Below, one piece after another: positions 38,401-51,909 of a stretch of DNA of 64,000 nt (its first letter is position 1; every line of letters begins with the position of its first letter). Source of the stretch: Niebla homalea (Eukaryota > Ascomycota > Lecanoromycetes > Lecanorales > Ramalinaceae); NCBI GenBank assembly GCA_019925105.1, contig JAHGAU010000030.1:620001-684000 (forward strand), in the 5' to 3' direction. The notes beneath the pieces were generated by a model. The model did no database searches. It had not been told where the DNA came from and saw only the letters and a list, made by a program, of their open reading frames with translations. The position numbers and the translations under genes were made by a program.

Positions 38401-39080
38401 ACTTTATACCTTAAAGTTATCGTTATTTAATTTTTAACGATAAAAAGATTATTAATAAGTATTTCCGTTATTATAATATTATAAGGAAAAATAATAATAT
38501 ATTAATAATTTAATTCCGGACGGATAAAAATAATTTAACTTACTTTATATTTATTATATATATTAAAGGTCGGATAAATACCGGATATAAATATGGATAA
38601 AAAAAATAAAACGCTATATATATCTTTATTTCTTATTTTTTATTTATAAAAATTAAGTTAAAACTTATTATAAAAATTAATATTTATAATTACCGTTAAA
38701 TATTATTTATAAAGCGAAATATCCAGGCAGTTATTAAGTTTATAATATTTATTGGATTATTATTATAGTTTAGTTTTATTATAAAAATAAATAAAGTTAT
38801 TAAAAACTTTACGGAAAAGGCCCGTTACCGGTTAAGGAAGAAAAAAAAAAAACGGAAACCGGTTATATTAATTATATAAACCAGAAAGCATTTTTTATAG
38901 CCGTAAGGATATAATAGTAAACGCTTATTAAAAATCCTTAAAAGAATTAACGGTAATAATAATATAAAAAGGGTATATATTAAATATATAAGTATTAATA
39001 AGGATATTTAAAAATATTATATAAAATTAAGGTAATATAGATATATAAAGGTACGGAAAAGTAATAAATTTAAGGATAAC
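35480..39080 (+). pseudogene. LINE ORF2 remnant, copy I
   Basis: Complete EN-RT order in one uninterrupted stretch. The endonuclease is at about 35510-36260, with an IQEL-like block near 35560 and an NFNL block near 35860, Asp having become Asn. The reverse transcriptase is at about 36970-37800, with a SYKPIM-like block near 36990, a GIPQGLLISF-like block near 37392 and FINNIYFL near 37497. C-terminal blocks correspond to copy A 3280-4500. The protein would have nicked the target and primed reverse transcription on it. It is inactive. Confidence 0.75.
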
Positions 39081-39952
39081 CTTTATAAGGATATAATTAT
39101 AATATTACGGATTTTCTTAAGGGAATTAAAATATAAGAAGTATATAAATAAATTATTATTTTCTAAATAACCGTTAATATCCTTTACCTTAAAGGATAAA
39201 GGGTAAAAGCTTAATAAACGCCGGTTTTTACTTTAACGTTATAAGTATCAGGTTTTTTACGGTTACCAATAAGGCCAAAAAGCCGCGTATTAAGGAACGC
39301 CGGAATTAGCTTAGCTAGACCCGTAGTATAAATCAATCAATCAATTAATCAAAATTAAAAAGATATATATACTTAATTATAATAATAAGAAACGGGTAAA
39401 TCCGTTAAAATCTTAATAAGTTTTAAGTTAAAAAAAGTAAATTAAAAATATTTATCCCCCTTCTTATTAAGATAAAGTAAGAATAAGTTAAAAGGGAAAT
39501 TAATTTTACCGGTATCTTAAAGGTTAATTTAAATATATATAAATTCCTATTAAGTATAAAAGAAATTAAAATTAAGGGGATTTAAAAAGCGAAAATTATA
39601 ACGATTATTTTATAAATTATAATAAAATAAATTAAACGTTAACGGAAATATAAAGATTTTATATTTTAAGGTTATTATTATTTAACTTTTAATAATAAAA
39701 AGATTATTAATAAGTATTTCCGCCGCTATAATATTATAAAGAAGGGTAATAATATATTAACGATTTAATTTTAAACGGATAAGAACGGTTTAACTTACTT
39801 CTTATTTACTATATATACCGGAAATCGGATAAACGCCGGATATAAATATAAATAAAGAAAATAAAACGCTATATATATTCTTATTTTTTATTTTTTATTT
39901 ATAAAAATTAAGTTAAAATTTATCGTAAAAGTTAATATTTATAATTATTATT

Positions 39953-39963
39953 AAATATTATTT
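39953..39963 (+). repeat. Target-site duplication of LINE J, left copy
   Basis: AAATATTATTT at 39953-39963 is repeated at 45702-45712, and LINE H continues there as ATAAAATAAAATATCCGGG. Confidence 0.82.
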
Positions 39964-40249
39964 GATTAATTGATTGATTGATTTATACTACGGATCTAGC
40001 TAAGCTAATTCCGGCGTTCCTTAATACGCGGCCTTTTAACCTTACTGGTAACCGTAAAAACCTGATACTTATAATATTAAAGTAAAAACCGGTATTTATT
40101 AAGCTTTTACCCTCTATCCCTTAAGGTAAAGGATATTAATAGCCGTTTAAAAAGTAATAATTTATTTATATACTTTCTATATTTTAATTCCCTTATAAAA
40201 ATTAATAATATTACGATTATATCCTTATAAAGGTTACCCTTAAGTTTAT

Positions 40250-43200
40250 TGTTCTTCTGCTCCTTTATATATTTATATTACCTTAACTTTACATAATATT
40301 TCTAAATATTTTTATTAATATTTATATATTTAATATATATTTTTCTTATATTATTATTATTATTAACTTTTTTAAAGATTTTTAACAAGCGTCTATTATT
40401 ATATTTTTACGGTTATAAAAGATACTTTCCGATTTATATAATTAATAAAACCGGTTTCCGTTTTTCTTTTTTTTTCTTTAATCGGTAATAAGCTTTCTCC
40501 GTAAAATCTTTAATAATTTTATTTATTTCTTTAATAAGGTTAAACTATAATAATAATCCGGTAAATATTATAAATTTAACGGCTATCCGGATACTTTATT
40601 TCGTAAATAATATTTAACGATAATTATAAATATTAACTTTTATAATAAATTTTAATTTAACCTCCGTAAATAAGGAATAAGAAATAAAAATATATATAAT
40701 ATTTTACTTTATTTATTTATATTTATATCCGGTATTTATCCGATTTCCAATATATATAATAAATAAAAAATAAGTTAAACCGTTTTTACCCGTCCGGAAT
40801 TAAATCGTTAATACGTTATTATTTTTTTTAATAATATTATAATAATAAAAATACTTATTAATAATCTTTTTATCGTTAAAAGTTAAATAATAACGATTTT
40901 AAAGTATAGAATCTTTATACCTTTATTAACGCTTAATTTACTCTATTATAACCTATAAAACGATTATTATAATTTTTATTTTTTAAATCCTTTTAATTTT
41001 AGTCTTTTTTATATTTAACGGAAATTTATATACGTTTAAATTAACCTCCGGGATATTAATAAGGTTAACTTCCTTTTTAATTTATTCTTACTTTATCTTA
41101 ATAGGAAGAGGGATAAATATCTTTAATTTATTCTTTTTAATTTAAGGCTTATTAAGATTTTAATAAATCCGCCCGTTTCTTATTATTATAATTAAATATA
41201 TATATCTTTTTAACTTTACTTAAGTAACTATTTAATTTAATAAGATTTTAATTAACGATATAAAGACCTTAAACTTTAATACCGAGATAAATATTACTTT
41301 ATAAATACCGTTAATTATTTTTAAATATTAATTCTAGACTTTCTATAATATTTAAATAAATTCCTTTTTATATCCCGGAATATTTTTAAGTATATATTAG
41401 ATAATTATAATATATATTATAACTGGCTTTATTACGGCCTGATAAAGGGTTTAAGCCTTTTATAATATAGCTTTTTATATTAATATAATAAGATAAATAA
41501 AGCCCTTTTCTTATAAAGTTATTTTCTTTTAAATTTTTCTTCTTATTTAATTAAAGGTTAAGGACTTTAATATTAATATCCGGCTTTATTATAATTTTAC
41601 TTAAATTTATTGTAATTATTATATTATATAACTTTAAGTTCTTAATTATATAAATAAGCTTATATTTATACGGCATAAATTAAGCCCTATAAGTTTTTAT
41701 TTATTAAAAATAAATTTTATAAACCTATTTTAATTCTAAATAATTTATATATATAAAGGTACTATAAATTAAAAGGTAAATATCGTCGATAAAGTTTTTA
41801 ATTTAAACCTTTTATTTTAATTTAATAAACTCCTTAATTAATAAACCGTTAAAAAATAAAAATAATATAAAAAAAATAAATAATCCTTAAGGAATCCCCG
41901 TTATAATAGGCTTTATTAAGTTTATGTTTTATCCTAGGTTAATTAACGTAATTTAATTGCTTAAGAAACTTTTTATTTATTTAATTAAGAAAAATAATAT
42001 CCCTTTTTTTTTTAAGTTATATAATAACCTTTAATAATTTACCTTATTAAAAATATTTATAATATTAAGAAAAAAAAGACTTATAATATATTTCTTCCCG
42101 TAACCTTATATTATATATACGTTATTAATTAATCCTTTAAGGGCTATTTTTATTAACCGATTTCTCCTTATTTTTATTTATTAATTAAAAAAAGTCCGTA
42201 ATTCTTTATATAGTTATTAAGGATCTTTATTATTACCGTTTTTAAGATTTTCCTTAACGTATAAAGAAATATAATAGGTTTATAAAATTTTACCTTAAAG
42301 TAATCCGACTTAATAAGCTTTTTAAGGATAATTGTTTTTATCTCTTTAAACTTACGTAAGTAATAATTAACGTTGAAATATATTTAAAAAAGGTAAATAA
42401 AGACCCTCTTAAACGATAATGTTATTATTAATAGGAATTTATTAAAGATTTTATTTAATCCTGGGGCTTTATTTTTCTTTAATTTATTAATTACTTTAAT
42501 TATTATATCTTATATTATTATTTTATTTATTAATATAAAATTAAGGTATATAGCGTTATCAATATCGTTTAAGTTAATTTTTAACGGAGGGGGGAAAAAT
42601 AGTTTTTAAAAGCCTTAATTTTACCGTTAAAAATATTAATTAATATATTATCGGGTCTTTTAAAAAACGGGAATTTAAGGATAAGCTTTAATTTCCTACT
42701 TTATTCTCTATTATACTTTATTAGCTTCCAGATATTATAAGGTGAAACTGCTAAATTATATACCGTAAATTAAAAGTATATTTACTTAACCTTCTTAATA
42801 ATCTTCTTTTTTTCTTTTTAAATAGCCCTTAACTAATTAAGTATCTCCTGATTCCTATATTTAAAAGCCTACTTTATTAGCCTTTTCGCCTTTGCGGTCG
42901 CGGTCGTATACCCTTTATTCTCGTCCAATGCCTTTATTACTCGCTCTATAAAGAGGTCGATCCGGTCTCTATTGTCTAATTAAGGGAGGTCCGCGAATTA
43001 TGCTACCGTCTCCTTTGCTTTCGTATAAACCTCTATTACCTTAACCGTCTTCTACGCCCTCCTTACCGGTGGTAATAAGGTCGTATTAACGGTCCAGTTT
43101 AAAGTTATTTATATCAATATATAATCTGAGTTATATTTTAAGTCCTTTCGCGGCCTATATATTATAACTGTGCCGGTAACCTTTTCTATATTAAAGGTTA

Positions 43201-43770
43201 AATTAATCGTTATTTTAAATTTATAACTTTCTTACGTAATAATCCTTTATAATATTAATAATAAAAGGTTAACTTAAGCAATAATTATTAATAAATCATT
43301 TAATTTAACGTAATTTTTTCTATACTTTTCCTCGTTTTATATATAATAATATAGGTTAAAGTCTTTAAGCAATCTATATTTATTTAAAGTAATTAAGATT
43401 TCTTTAAGTAATAATATCGTAAATAATCTTTTTTTATTAATTAATAGCGGGTTATATATATTATAAATATTAAAATCGCCCTTTAAGTCTTTTTCCTTTA
43501 TAATACGGAATATATAAAGGTTTTTACCGTAATAAGTAATATCTTAATTATTTACGTTAAACCATTTATTTATAAAAAGCATATTCTGGTTATCTTATTC
43601 CTTTTAAAAATTAAATAAAACCCTTTTTTTAAGTTAATAAATAAATATATATACGGGCTATATAATAATTCTTATATTATTATAATATCGACGTTTTTAG
43701 CTTTTTTAAACTTAAATATTAATATTATTACTTTAATTCCCTCGTTATAAACGTTATATTATACCACTTT
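40250..43770 (-). pseudogene. LINE ORF2 remnant, copy J (both RT catalytic Asp kept)
   Basis: On the minus strand the endonuclease is at about 43700-42950 and the reverse transcriptase at about 42350-41480. The catalytic block reads FIDDIYLL at about 41797-41774, so both aspartates survive here, unlike copies A, H and I. The GIP-GS-like block lies near 41900. The frame is nevertheless broken by stops. A C-terminal region follows to about 40250. Confidence 0.74.
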
Positions 43771-43949
43771 TAAAAGCGTTAATATATTATATATTAATTT
43801 TTATAAAGGCTCCTTTATTTATACCCGTTTAAGTTATAGATTTTTTATTAAAGCCGAGCGTTTTTTAACCTGCTATTTTCCCGGTTATTATTAAAGATAT
43901 AAAACGGCCAGCCCTTAAAATCAGGATTATAAGGAGTTTCCTTTTTTTT

Positions 43950-45688
43950 ATTTTATTTATTATTGTTATTTTTTTTTTATTTTTTAATTAATTAAGCTTA
44001 CGTTTTAAGGTTATTTTTAATTAACTCGTTAAATTAATTCCGTACGTATTATACCGTTAGATTTTCATAATTATCCGGGTCTTTTTACATTTAATTTCCT
44101 TAGCTTTTATTATATATTTAAAATCCTATATTAAGTATTTTTCTTTATTATATATAACGTATTTAAATACGTTTTTTATAAGCTTTTTAATTATTAACTT
44201 TATATATTTATAAATATTATAACTTTTAACGTAAATTATATATTTTATAATATTAAAGTATTTCGTAATAATATATTTATAATTTTAATATTTAAAATAT
44301 TAATAAATATCCGCCGTTTTATTTTATAATTAAATTATTTTAAGCGATCTTTTTTTAATAATCTTTTTATTTAAAATATTATTATATATCTTTATTAACG
44401 TTATATTTAATATAAAGGTAAAATACCTCTTTATATATCTTAAGGAATTAAGTCTTTTTATTATCGGAAAAAGCTTATAATTAATAATTTTAAACTTTAA
44501 GTAAAGAATTATATTCTCCCTTTTTATATTCTTTAACGTAATTTCTTTTTAATTTTTATAAAATATAATAAGTATATTTTATTTACTATAATGGTAAATA
44601 ATTACCTTAAAACCTTAACCGATTTATATTTTCTTTTATTAATTTAATTTTTAAATTTCTTTAAGCTTTTTTTCGTTTTTAATGATATTATATTAAGGAA
44701 AATATTTTTACTTTATAGCTTATATATTATAATAATCTATTTTATTAATAATTCCGTTATTATTTTAAAAGTTTTTATTAATTATAATAAATTTATTTCC
44801 GTAATTATATTTTTTTCTTTATTATTAAATAAGTAAACCGTTATTATTCTTACCTTTTTTAATACGGTTATTTTTTCCTCCGTTATCTTTTTTATTCTTT
44901 ACCATAAATACCCTTTTTATTACCCTTATTATTTAACTTTTTCTTACTTAAAAGGTTATTGCTTTTATACCCTCGCTTTATATTTTTAATTTTAAGCCGC
45001 CGTCTTTACTTTTTATTAACGCCCTTATTCCTACCTTTTAAGAACCCCGTAAACGCTCTGTTTCCCTTAATTTTACCTTTATTTTTATATAAAAGTCCCT
45101 TACGCTTTTTAATTTAATCTATAATATTAATTAAGTTTTTAACGTAATATCTTTCTATTCTATTATAAAAAGTTTTTTTAAAGCCTTTACCGCCTTTTTT
45201 ACCGCCTTTTCGCCTTCCCTTATCGGGCGATATATTATTTCCGTTTTTTATTTTTAATTTTTTAAAGTCCCGTTTTTTTTATTAGCTTTATTTCTTTTTT
45301 ATATATCCTTAATAATACTTTTACCGCGGTCTTTCCGCCTTTTCCCCCCGTTTATACCCTTTATTATTAATACCATACCGGCCTTTTTACCCCCTTATTT
45401 ACCTATTACTTCCGTATTATTATTACGTATTTTACGCGCTTTAATATATATATTTTATTAACTTTAATTTCTTTACTTATTTTAAGCATTATCCGGCTTA
45501 TTATTATTATATTGTTTATACGCGTTATCGCCGTTTTTATTAATATAAGTTACTTATTTATTTATTATTTTATTCTTAATTATTACGTTACTTTTACTTA
45601 TCGCACTTAATATATTCCCCTTACTATTATTAAAGCTATATATATACGTATCGTTTTGGACCTCTAGGGTCCCTTTGTTCGTCGCCAT
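43950..45688 (-). pseudogene. LINE ORF1 remnant, copy J
   Basis: Starts at 45688 on the minus strand with MATNKGTLEVQND and runs toward 43950 by similarity to the other copies. Many stops. The extent is approximate. Confidence 0.6.
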
Positions 45689-46351
45689 TCTTAATAAGTT
45701 AAAATATTATTTATAAAATAAAATATCCGGGTAACCGTTAAGTTTATAATATTTACCGGATTATTATTATAGTTTAATTTTATTATAAAAATAAATAAGG
45801 TTATTAAAAACTTTATAGAAAAAACCCATTATTAATTAAGGAAAAAAAAGAGAAACGGAAATTAATTACGTTAATTATATAAACCGGAAAGCATTCTTTA
45901 TAGCTATAAGGATATAATAATAAACGCTTATTAAAAATCTTTAAAAGAATTAACGGCGATAATAATATAAAAAGGGTATATATTAAGTATATAAATATTA
46001 ATAAGGATATTTAAAAACGTTACGTAAAGTTAAAATAATATAAACGTATAAAGGAACAGAAGAATAATAAATTTAAAGGTAACCTTTATAAGGATACGGT
46101 TATAATATTATGGATTTTCTTAAGGGAATTAAAATATAAAAAGTATATAAATAAATTATTATTCTTTAAATGGCCGTTAATATCTTTTATCTTAAGGGAT
46201 AAAAAGTAGAGGCCTGGTAAACGCCGGTTTTTACTTTAACGTTATAAGTATCAGGTTTTTACGGTTATTAATAAAGCTAAAAGGCCGCGTATTAAGGAAC
46301 GCCGGAATTAACTTAGCTAGATCCGTAGTATAAATCAATTAATCAATCAAT

Positions 46352-49300
46352 AATAATATAAAAATTATTATATAGCCTATATATATATTTATTTATTAAT
46401 TTAAAAAAGGGGTTTTACTTAACCTTTAAAAAAGATAAAATAACCAGAGTATACTTTTTTATAAATAAATAGCTTAACGTAAATAACTGGGATATTACTT
46501 ATTATAATAAAAACCTTTATATACTCCGTATTATAAAAGAAAAGGATTTAAAGGACGACCTTAATATTTATAACGTATATAACCCGCCGTTAATTAATAA
46601 AGAAAAACCTTTTACGATATTATTATTTAAAGAGGTTTTAATTACTTTAAGTAAATATATATTATTTAAAAACTTTAACTTATATTATTATATATAAAAC
46701 GAAAAAAAACATATAATAAATTATATTAAATTAAATAATTTATTAATAGTTATTATTTAAATTAACCTTTTATTATTAATATTATAAAAGATTATTACGT
46801 AAAAAAATTATAAATTTAAAATAATAATTAATTTAACCTTTAATACGGAAAAGGTTACCGGCGTAATTATAATATATAAGTTATAAGAAAATTTAAAATA
46901 TAATTTAAACTATATATTAATATAAATAACCTTAAACTAAACCGTTAATATAATTTTATTCTTATTAATAAAGAAAGCGTAAAAAATGGTTAAAGAAATA
47001 AAGATTTATATAAAAATAAAGGAAATGATAATATAATTTATAGATCTTTTTTAAGTTTAAATAATAAAAATTAAATTAACCTTTTTATAAAATAAGTAAT
47101 AAAAATATTAAATAAAATAATTAATAAAATAATCCCGATAATAAAGCCCTTTTAAAGAGTTAAAATTTATTAAAATAAAAAGTATATAATTATAAATATA
47201 AAGGTGAAAAGGCTAATTAAGTAAACTTTTAAATATAAGAATTAAAAAATATTTAATTAATTAAAATTTACTTAAAAAAAAAGGAAAAGATTATTAAGAA
47301 AGTTAAATAAATGTATTTTCAGTTTACGGTATATAATTTAACGGTTTTACCTCGTAATATTTAAAAGTTAATAAAATATAATAAGGAATAAAATAAGAAA
47401 CCCAAGTTTATCCTTGAATTCTTATTTCTTAAGAAATCCGATAATGTATTAATTAATACCTTTAATAATAAAATTAAGGCCCTTAAAAAACTTTTTCCCT
47501 TTTCATTAAAAATTAACTTAAATAATATTAATAACGTTATATACCTTAACCTTATATTAATAAATAAGGTAATAATATAAAATATAATAATTAAAGTAAT
47601 TAATAAATTAAAGAAAGATAAAGCTTTAAAATTAAATAAGATTCTTAATAGATTTTTATTAATAATAACTTTATTGTTTAAAAGGGGGGTTTTTTTTTAA
47701 GTATACTTTAACGTTAACTATTAATTATATAAATTTAAAAAAATTAAAATAATTATCTTTAAGAAGCTTATTAAGCCGGATTACTTTAAAATAAAGTCTT
47801 ATAAACTTATTATACTCTTTTATACGTTAAGGAAAACCTTAAAAACGATAATAATAAAAATCTTTAACGATTATATAGAGAATTATAGACTTTTCCCTGA
47901 TTAATAAATAAAAGTAAAAAAAAGTTGGTTAATAAAAATAGCCCTTAAAGGACTAATTAACGGCGTATATATAATATAAGGTTATAAGAAGAAGTATATT
48001 ATAAGTTTTCTTTTTCTTAATATTATAAATATTTTCAATAAAGTAAACTATTAAAGGTTATTATATAACTTAAGGAAAAAAAGGATATTACTTTTTTTAA
48101 TTGAATAAATAAAGAGTTTTTTTTAAATAACCGAACTATATTGAGTAACCTAGGATAAAAAATAAGTTTAATAAAGCCCGTTATAACGGGGATTCCTTAA
48201 AGATTACTTATTTCTTTTATACTATTTTTATTCTTTAATAATCTATTAATTAAAGAGTTTATTGAATGAAAAGAAAAAGTTTAAATTGGAAACTTTATTA
48301 ATAACGTTTACCTTTTAACTTATAATATTTTTATATATATAAATTATTTAGAATTAAAATAAACTTATTAAGTCTATCTTTAATAAGCGAGAACTTATAA
48401 GATCCAATTTATATTATATAAGTATAAATTTATTTATATAATTAAAAGCTTAAAACTATATAATATAATAATTATAATAAACTTAAATAGAATTACGGTA
48501 AAGTTAAATATTTATATTAAAGTCCTTAACCTTTAAATAAATAAAAAGCTTAATTAAAAGGATTATATAAAAAAGGTTTAAAAAAAGATAACTTTATAGG
48601 AAAAAAGCTTTATTTATCTTATTATATTAATATAAAAAGCTACGTTATAAAAGGCTTAGATTATTTACTAAGCCGTAATAAAGTTAACTATAATATATAT
48701 TATAGCCATTTAATATATATTTAAGGATATTCCGGAATATAGGAAAGAGCTTATTTAAATATTATAGAAAATCCAGAATTAAAATTTTAAGAATAAATAA
48801 TAATACTTATAAAGTAACCTTTATTTTAATATTAAAGTTTAAGGGCTTTATACTATTAATTAAGGTCTTATTAAATTCAATAATTACTTAAATAAGATTA
48901 AAGAAATATATATACTTAACTATAATAATAAAAAACGGGCGGATCCGTTAGAATCTTAATAAGCCTTAAGTTAAAGGGAATAAATTAAGGATACCTAACC
49001 TTTTTTTTTAAGATAAAGTAGGAATAAATTTAAAAAAAAGTTAACTTAATTAATATTTTAAAAATTAATTTAAGCGTATATAAATTCCCGTTAAGCATAA
49101 GAAAAATTAAAATTAAAAGATTTTAAAAAATAAAAACTATAATAATTATTTTATAAGCTATAATAAAATAAATTAAACGTTAACGGAAAAATAAAGACTT
49201 TATGTTTTAAGGTTATCGCTACTTAATTTTTAATAATAAAAAAATTATTAATAAGTATCTCCGTTACTATAATATTATAAGGAAGGGTAATAACGTATTA

Positions 49301-50145
49301 ATAATTTAACTCCGGATAATTAAAAACGGTTTAATTTATTTCTTATTTATTATATATATCGGAGGTCGGATAAATATTAAATATAAATATAAATAAAAAA
49401 AAGTAAAACGTTATATACGTCCTTATTTTTTATTTTTTATTTATAAAGGTTAAATTAAAAATTATAATAAAAGTTAATAATTATAATTACCGTTAAATAT
49501 TATTTATAAAGCGAAATATTTAAATAACCGTTAAATTTATAATATTTACCGGACTATTATTATAGTTTAACCTCGCTATAAAAATAAATAAAGTTCTTAA
49601 AAACCTTATAAAGAAAGCCCGTTACCGGTTAAGGAAGAAAAAGAAAAGCGGAAAACGGTTATGTTAATTATATAAACCGGAAAGTATCTTTTATAATTAT
49701 AAAAATACAATAATAAACGCTTATTAAAAGACTTTAAAGGAATTAATAATAATAATATAATAAAAGGGGTATATATTAAATATATAAATATTAATAAGGA
49801 TATTTAGAGATATTACGTAAAATTAAAGTAATATAAATATATAAAAAAGCGGAAAAATAACGAGCTTAAAAGCAGTCCCTATAAGGATATAATTATAATA
49901 TTATAGATTTTCTTAAGGAAGTTAGAATATAAGAAGTATATAAATAAATTATTACGCTTTAAATAGCCGTTAATATCCTTTACCTTAAAAGATAAAGGGT
50001 AAAGGTTTAATAAATACCGGTTTTTACTTTAACGTTATAAGTATTAGGTTTTTACGGTTATTAATAAAACCAAAAGGCCGCGTATTAAAGAACGCCGGAA
50101 TTAACTTAGCTAAATCCGTAGTATAAATCAATCAATCAATTAATC
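46352..50145 (+). mobile_element. LINE copy CK, 3' part (K)
   Basis: Begins exactly at the right target duplication of H, at the equivalent of copy A 994, and runs to the tail at 50124-50145. The 13 bp AATTATATTAATA that follows matches the bases before C at 17006, so C and K are the two ends of one LINE inserted in Gypsy1. The endonuclease remnant lies at 46352-47050, with the GIP-GS-like block of the reverse transcriptase near 48190. Confidence 0.82.
46370..49930 (+). pseudogene. LINE ORF2 remnant, copy K
   Basis: The reading frame is traced through stops. The endonuclease starts after the IQEL position, with the NFNL-like block near 46670. The reverse transcriptase spans about 47750-48600, with FINNVYLL near 48290. 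The C-terminal region ends near 49930. The first 20-odd residues of the endonuclease were lost in the rearrangement between C and K. Confidence 0.7.
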
Positions 50146-50158
50146 AATTATATTAATA

Positions 50159-51640
50159 AAGGCTTAACGGAGTTTGAAAAAGGAACTACGGAGGATAAGC
50201 TATTTAATTTTTAAGGCGTATTGTTAATCCGTATTAAGGTTCGGTCCGATATTCTTATTAATAAAAATAAATTATAAATATTAATTTTACTTATTATAGA
50301 TATTTTAAGGTATATTTATAATAAATTAATTAATAATTATCCCGGTTAAGATTATATAATTAAACTTATTTTCCGGTATTTCTTTTAATTTACTTTATAA
50401 GATAATATCGACCGTTATATTTTAAATTATAATATTTATTCTTAATTTAAGGCTTTATAATAAAAGCCCGTAAGATTACTTTATTAATTAAAAATCCTGG
50501 AATAAAAACAAATTAATTTTTTAATTAACTTTATTACCGGATTATTTAAATATAAGGGTATAAACTTTATCTTTACCGTAATTTATATATTATCTAAAAA
50601 CCGATATTATATCCTTTATTATGTTAAAGAGAAAGGGATTTTTATTAAGAAAATAATTTAGTTCTTTATTAAAAAAGTATTTAAGTATTACGGCCTTCCG
50701 GATAATATTTTTTTCAATTATAACCCTTAATTTATTAATAAAATATAACGCTTTTTATTATATTAATTTAAGATTAACTTTTAAACCTTAATTCCTTATT
50801 ACGTTAAAAGTAATAATTAAATTAAAAGAATAAATCAAGAAATAAAATAGGGACTCCGGACCTATATAAACTACTTATAAAACGATTAAATACGATAACT
50901 ATTAATAGTAGAATTTACGGATAATAATAACTTAAATTAATTAATTAAAATAATATTTTTTTATTTTAATAAAGACTTATACTTAAGGATATTATTCGGG
51001 CTTAATAATATTAAATACGTTACCGCCCGTAAATAACTTTAAGTTAAGGAAGTTATTAATATTAATAAAATTATATATAAAATTCTTAATACGGCCCGCT
51101 TTAATTTTAATAAAACTTATAATAAAGCGTTTAAATAAATTAATTATTAATATAAAAACGTAAAACTTAAAATTAATAATAAGGTTTATATAAATATTAA
51201 ATATTTAATAATTAATTAACTTAATAAAAAGCTTAATTATAAATGCTTAAATCTTTATATTATTTTTAAATAATATTATTTTTCCTATAAATTAAACGTT
51301 TTAAATACCTTTTAGGTTTATTTTACCTTTTATATAAATAATTTAACCCGTATCTTAATTAAAAAGAAATTATTTTTACCAGCATAAATTAATTTAACCC
51401 TTAAATTTATTATTATAAATAAGGAAAGTATTAAGGAACAAGAACTTAAAGAACTCATTAATTTTTAATATACCGGCTAAAAATAAAAGCTATAATATAA
51501 GGTTAAATAAGTAAACTTACCCTTAAATAATACTTAATATTATACCGACGTAAAAGAATTCTTTTATATTCAAGGATTAATTAAAGTTTTTTATAAAAAG
51601 TACGTAAATAAGTCCGGATTATAACCCGGAGATTTAATTA
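50159..51640 (+). pseudogene. Ty3/gypsy integrase-chromodomain remnant (Gypsy1)
   Basis: Integrase joins element DNA to the chromosome; the chromodomain is thought to guide it to methylated-histone chromatin. Read through stops: a degraded zinc-binding region at about 50290-50470; a catalytic core at about 50500-51030, with blocks LINFITGLF (first Asp now Asn), YVKEKG, VFKYYGLPDNIF and NQEIK; and a chromodomain-like block at about 51420-51640, including QYKVKQ and GLIKVFYKKYVNKSG. The catalytic Glu before RINQ reads Lys (near 50824). Both active-site changes are G-to-A, as RIP produces. The order and motifs fit fungal chromoviruses well. Confidence 0.8.
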
Positions 51641-51896
51641 ATATTATTATACTTTAAGTAGCCTTTAAGGGTTATCCTGAATATTTAAGTTAAATAATAA
51701 TTTTTACGGATATAAAACTTAATATTATAAGTTATATATTATATCCTTATTAAGCTTAAGGACCCTTTAAGATAATTTTATAGCTCCTTAAAGTTATTAA
51801 AGTAATTATTATTAACATTTTTTACTTATATAGATTATATACCTTTTTATTAATATAAATTTAATATATAAAATAAGAAAGTTAAAAAAATATTTT

Positions 51897-51909
51897 AAAA
51901 AGGGGGTAA
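51897..51909 (+). other. Polypurine tract of Gypsy1
   Basis: AAAAAGGGGGTAA immediately precedes the LTR and is the expected primer for plus-strand synthesis. The exact LTR start (about 51907) is uncertain because its TG would now read TA. Confidence 0.6.

Larger units (their letters stand above)
33516..39350 (+). mobile_element. LINE copy I, full length, nested in H
   Basis: Forward-oriented, about 5.8 kb. It has the ATGGCGACGAA start at 33556 and a tail at 39330-39350, and is flanked by the 11 bp duplication AAAATTAAAAA at 33505-33515 and 39351-39361. H reads on directly after the right copy. The 40 bases before the ATG start with an A-run of at least 13 and end TAACTTATGAGAAGG; they are either element leader or untemplated insertion sequence. 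Uninterrupted, this copy is the best reference for the family, with copy J. Confidence 0.87.
39964..45701 (-). mobile_element. LINE copy J, full length, nested in H in reverse
   Basis: Reverse-oriented, about 5.7 kb. The tail is at 39964 (GATTAATTGATTGATTG), the start codon complement is at 45686-45688, and a 13 bp leader ends at 45701. It is flanked by the 11 bp duplication AAATATTATTT. It is less mutated than most copies: parts near 42890-43090 keep many CG-rich codons and some CA/TG, which suggests it is one of the younger insertions. Confidence 0.87.
28935..46351 (+). mobile_element. LINE copy H, full length, with two nested LINEs
   Basis: Full-length LINE in three pieces: 28935-33504 (plus duplication to 33515), 39351-39952 and 45702-46351, together about 5.8 kb. 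It has a 13 bp leader, ATGGCGACGAA at 28948 and a tail at 46332-46351, and is flanked by the 12 bp duplication AATAATATAAAA. LINE I lies in it after the reverse transcriptase region and reverse-oriented LINE J further toward the 3' end, each with its own target duplication. All genes are RIP-inactivated. Confidence 0.87.
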
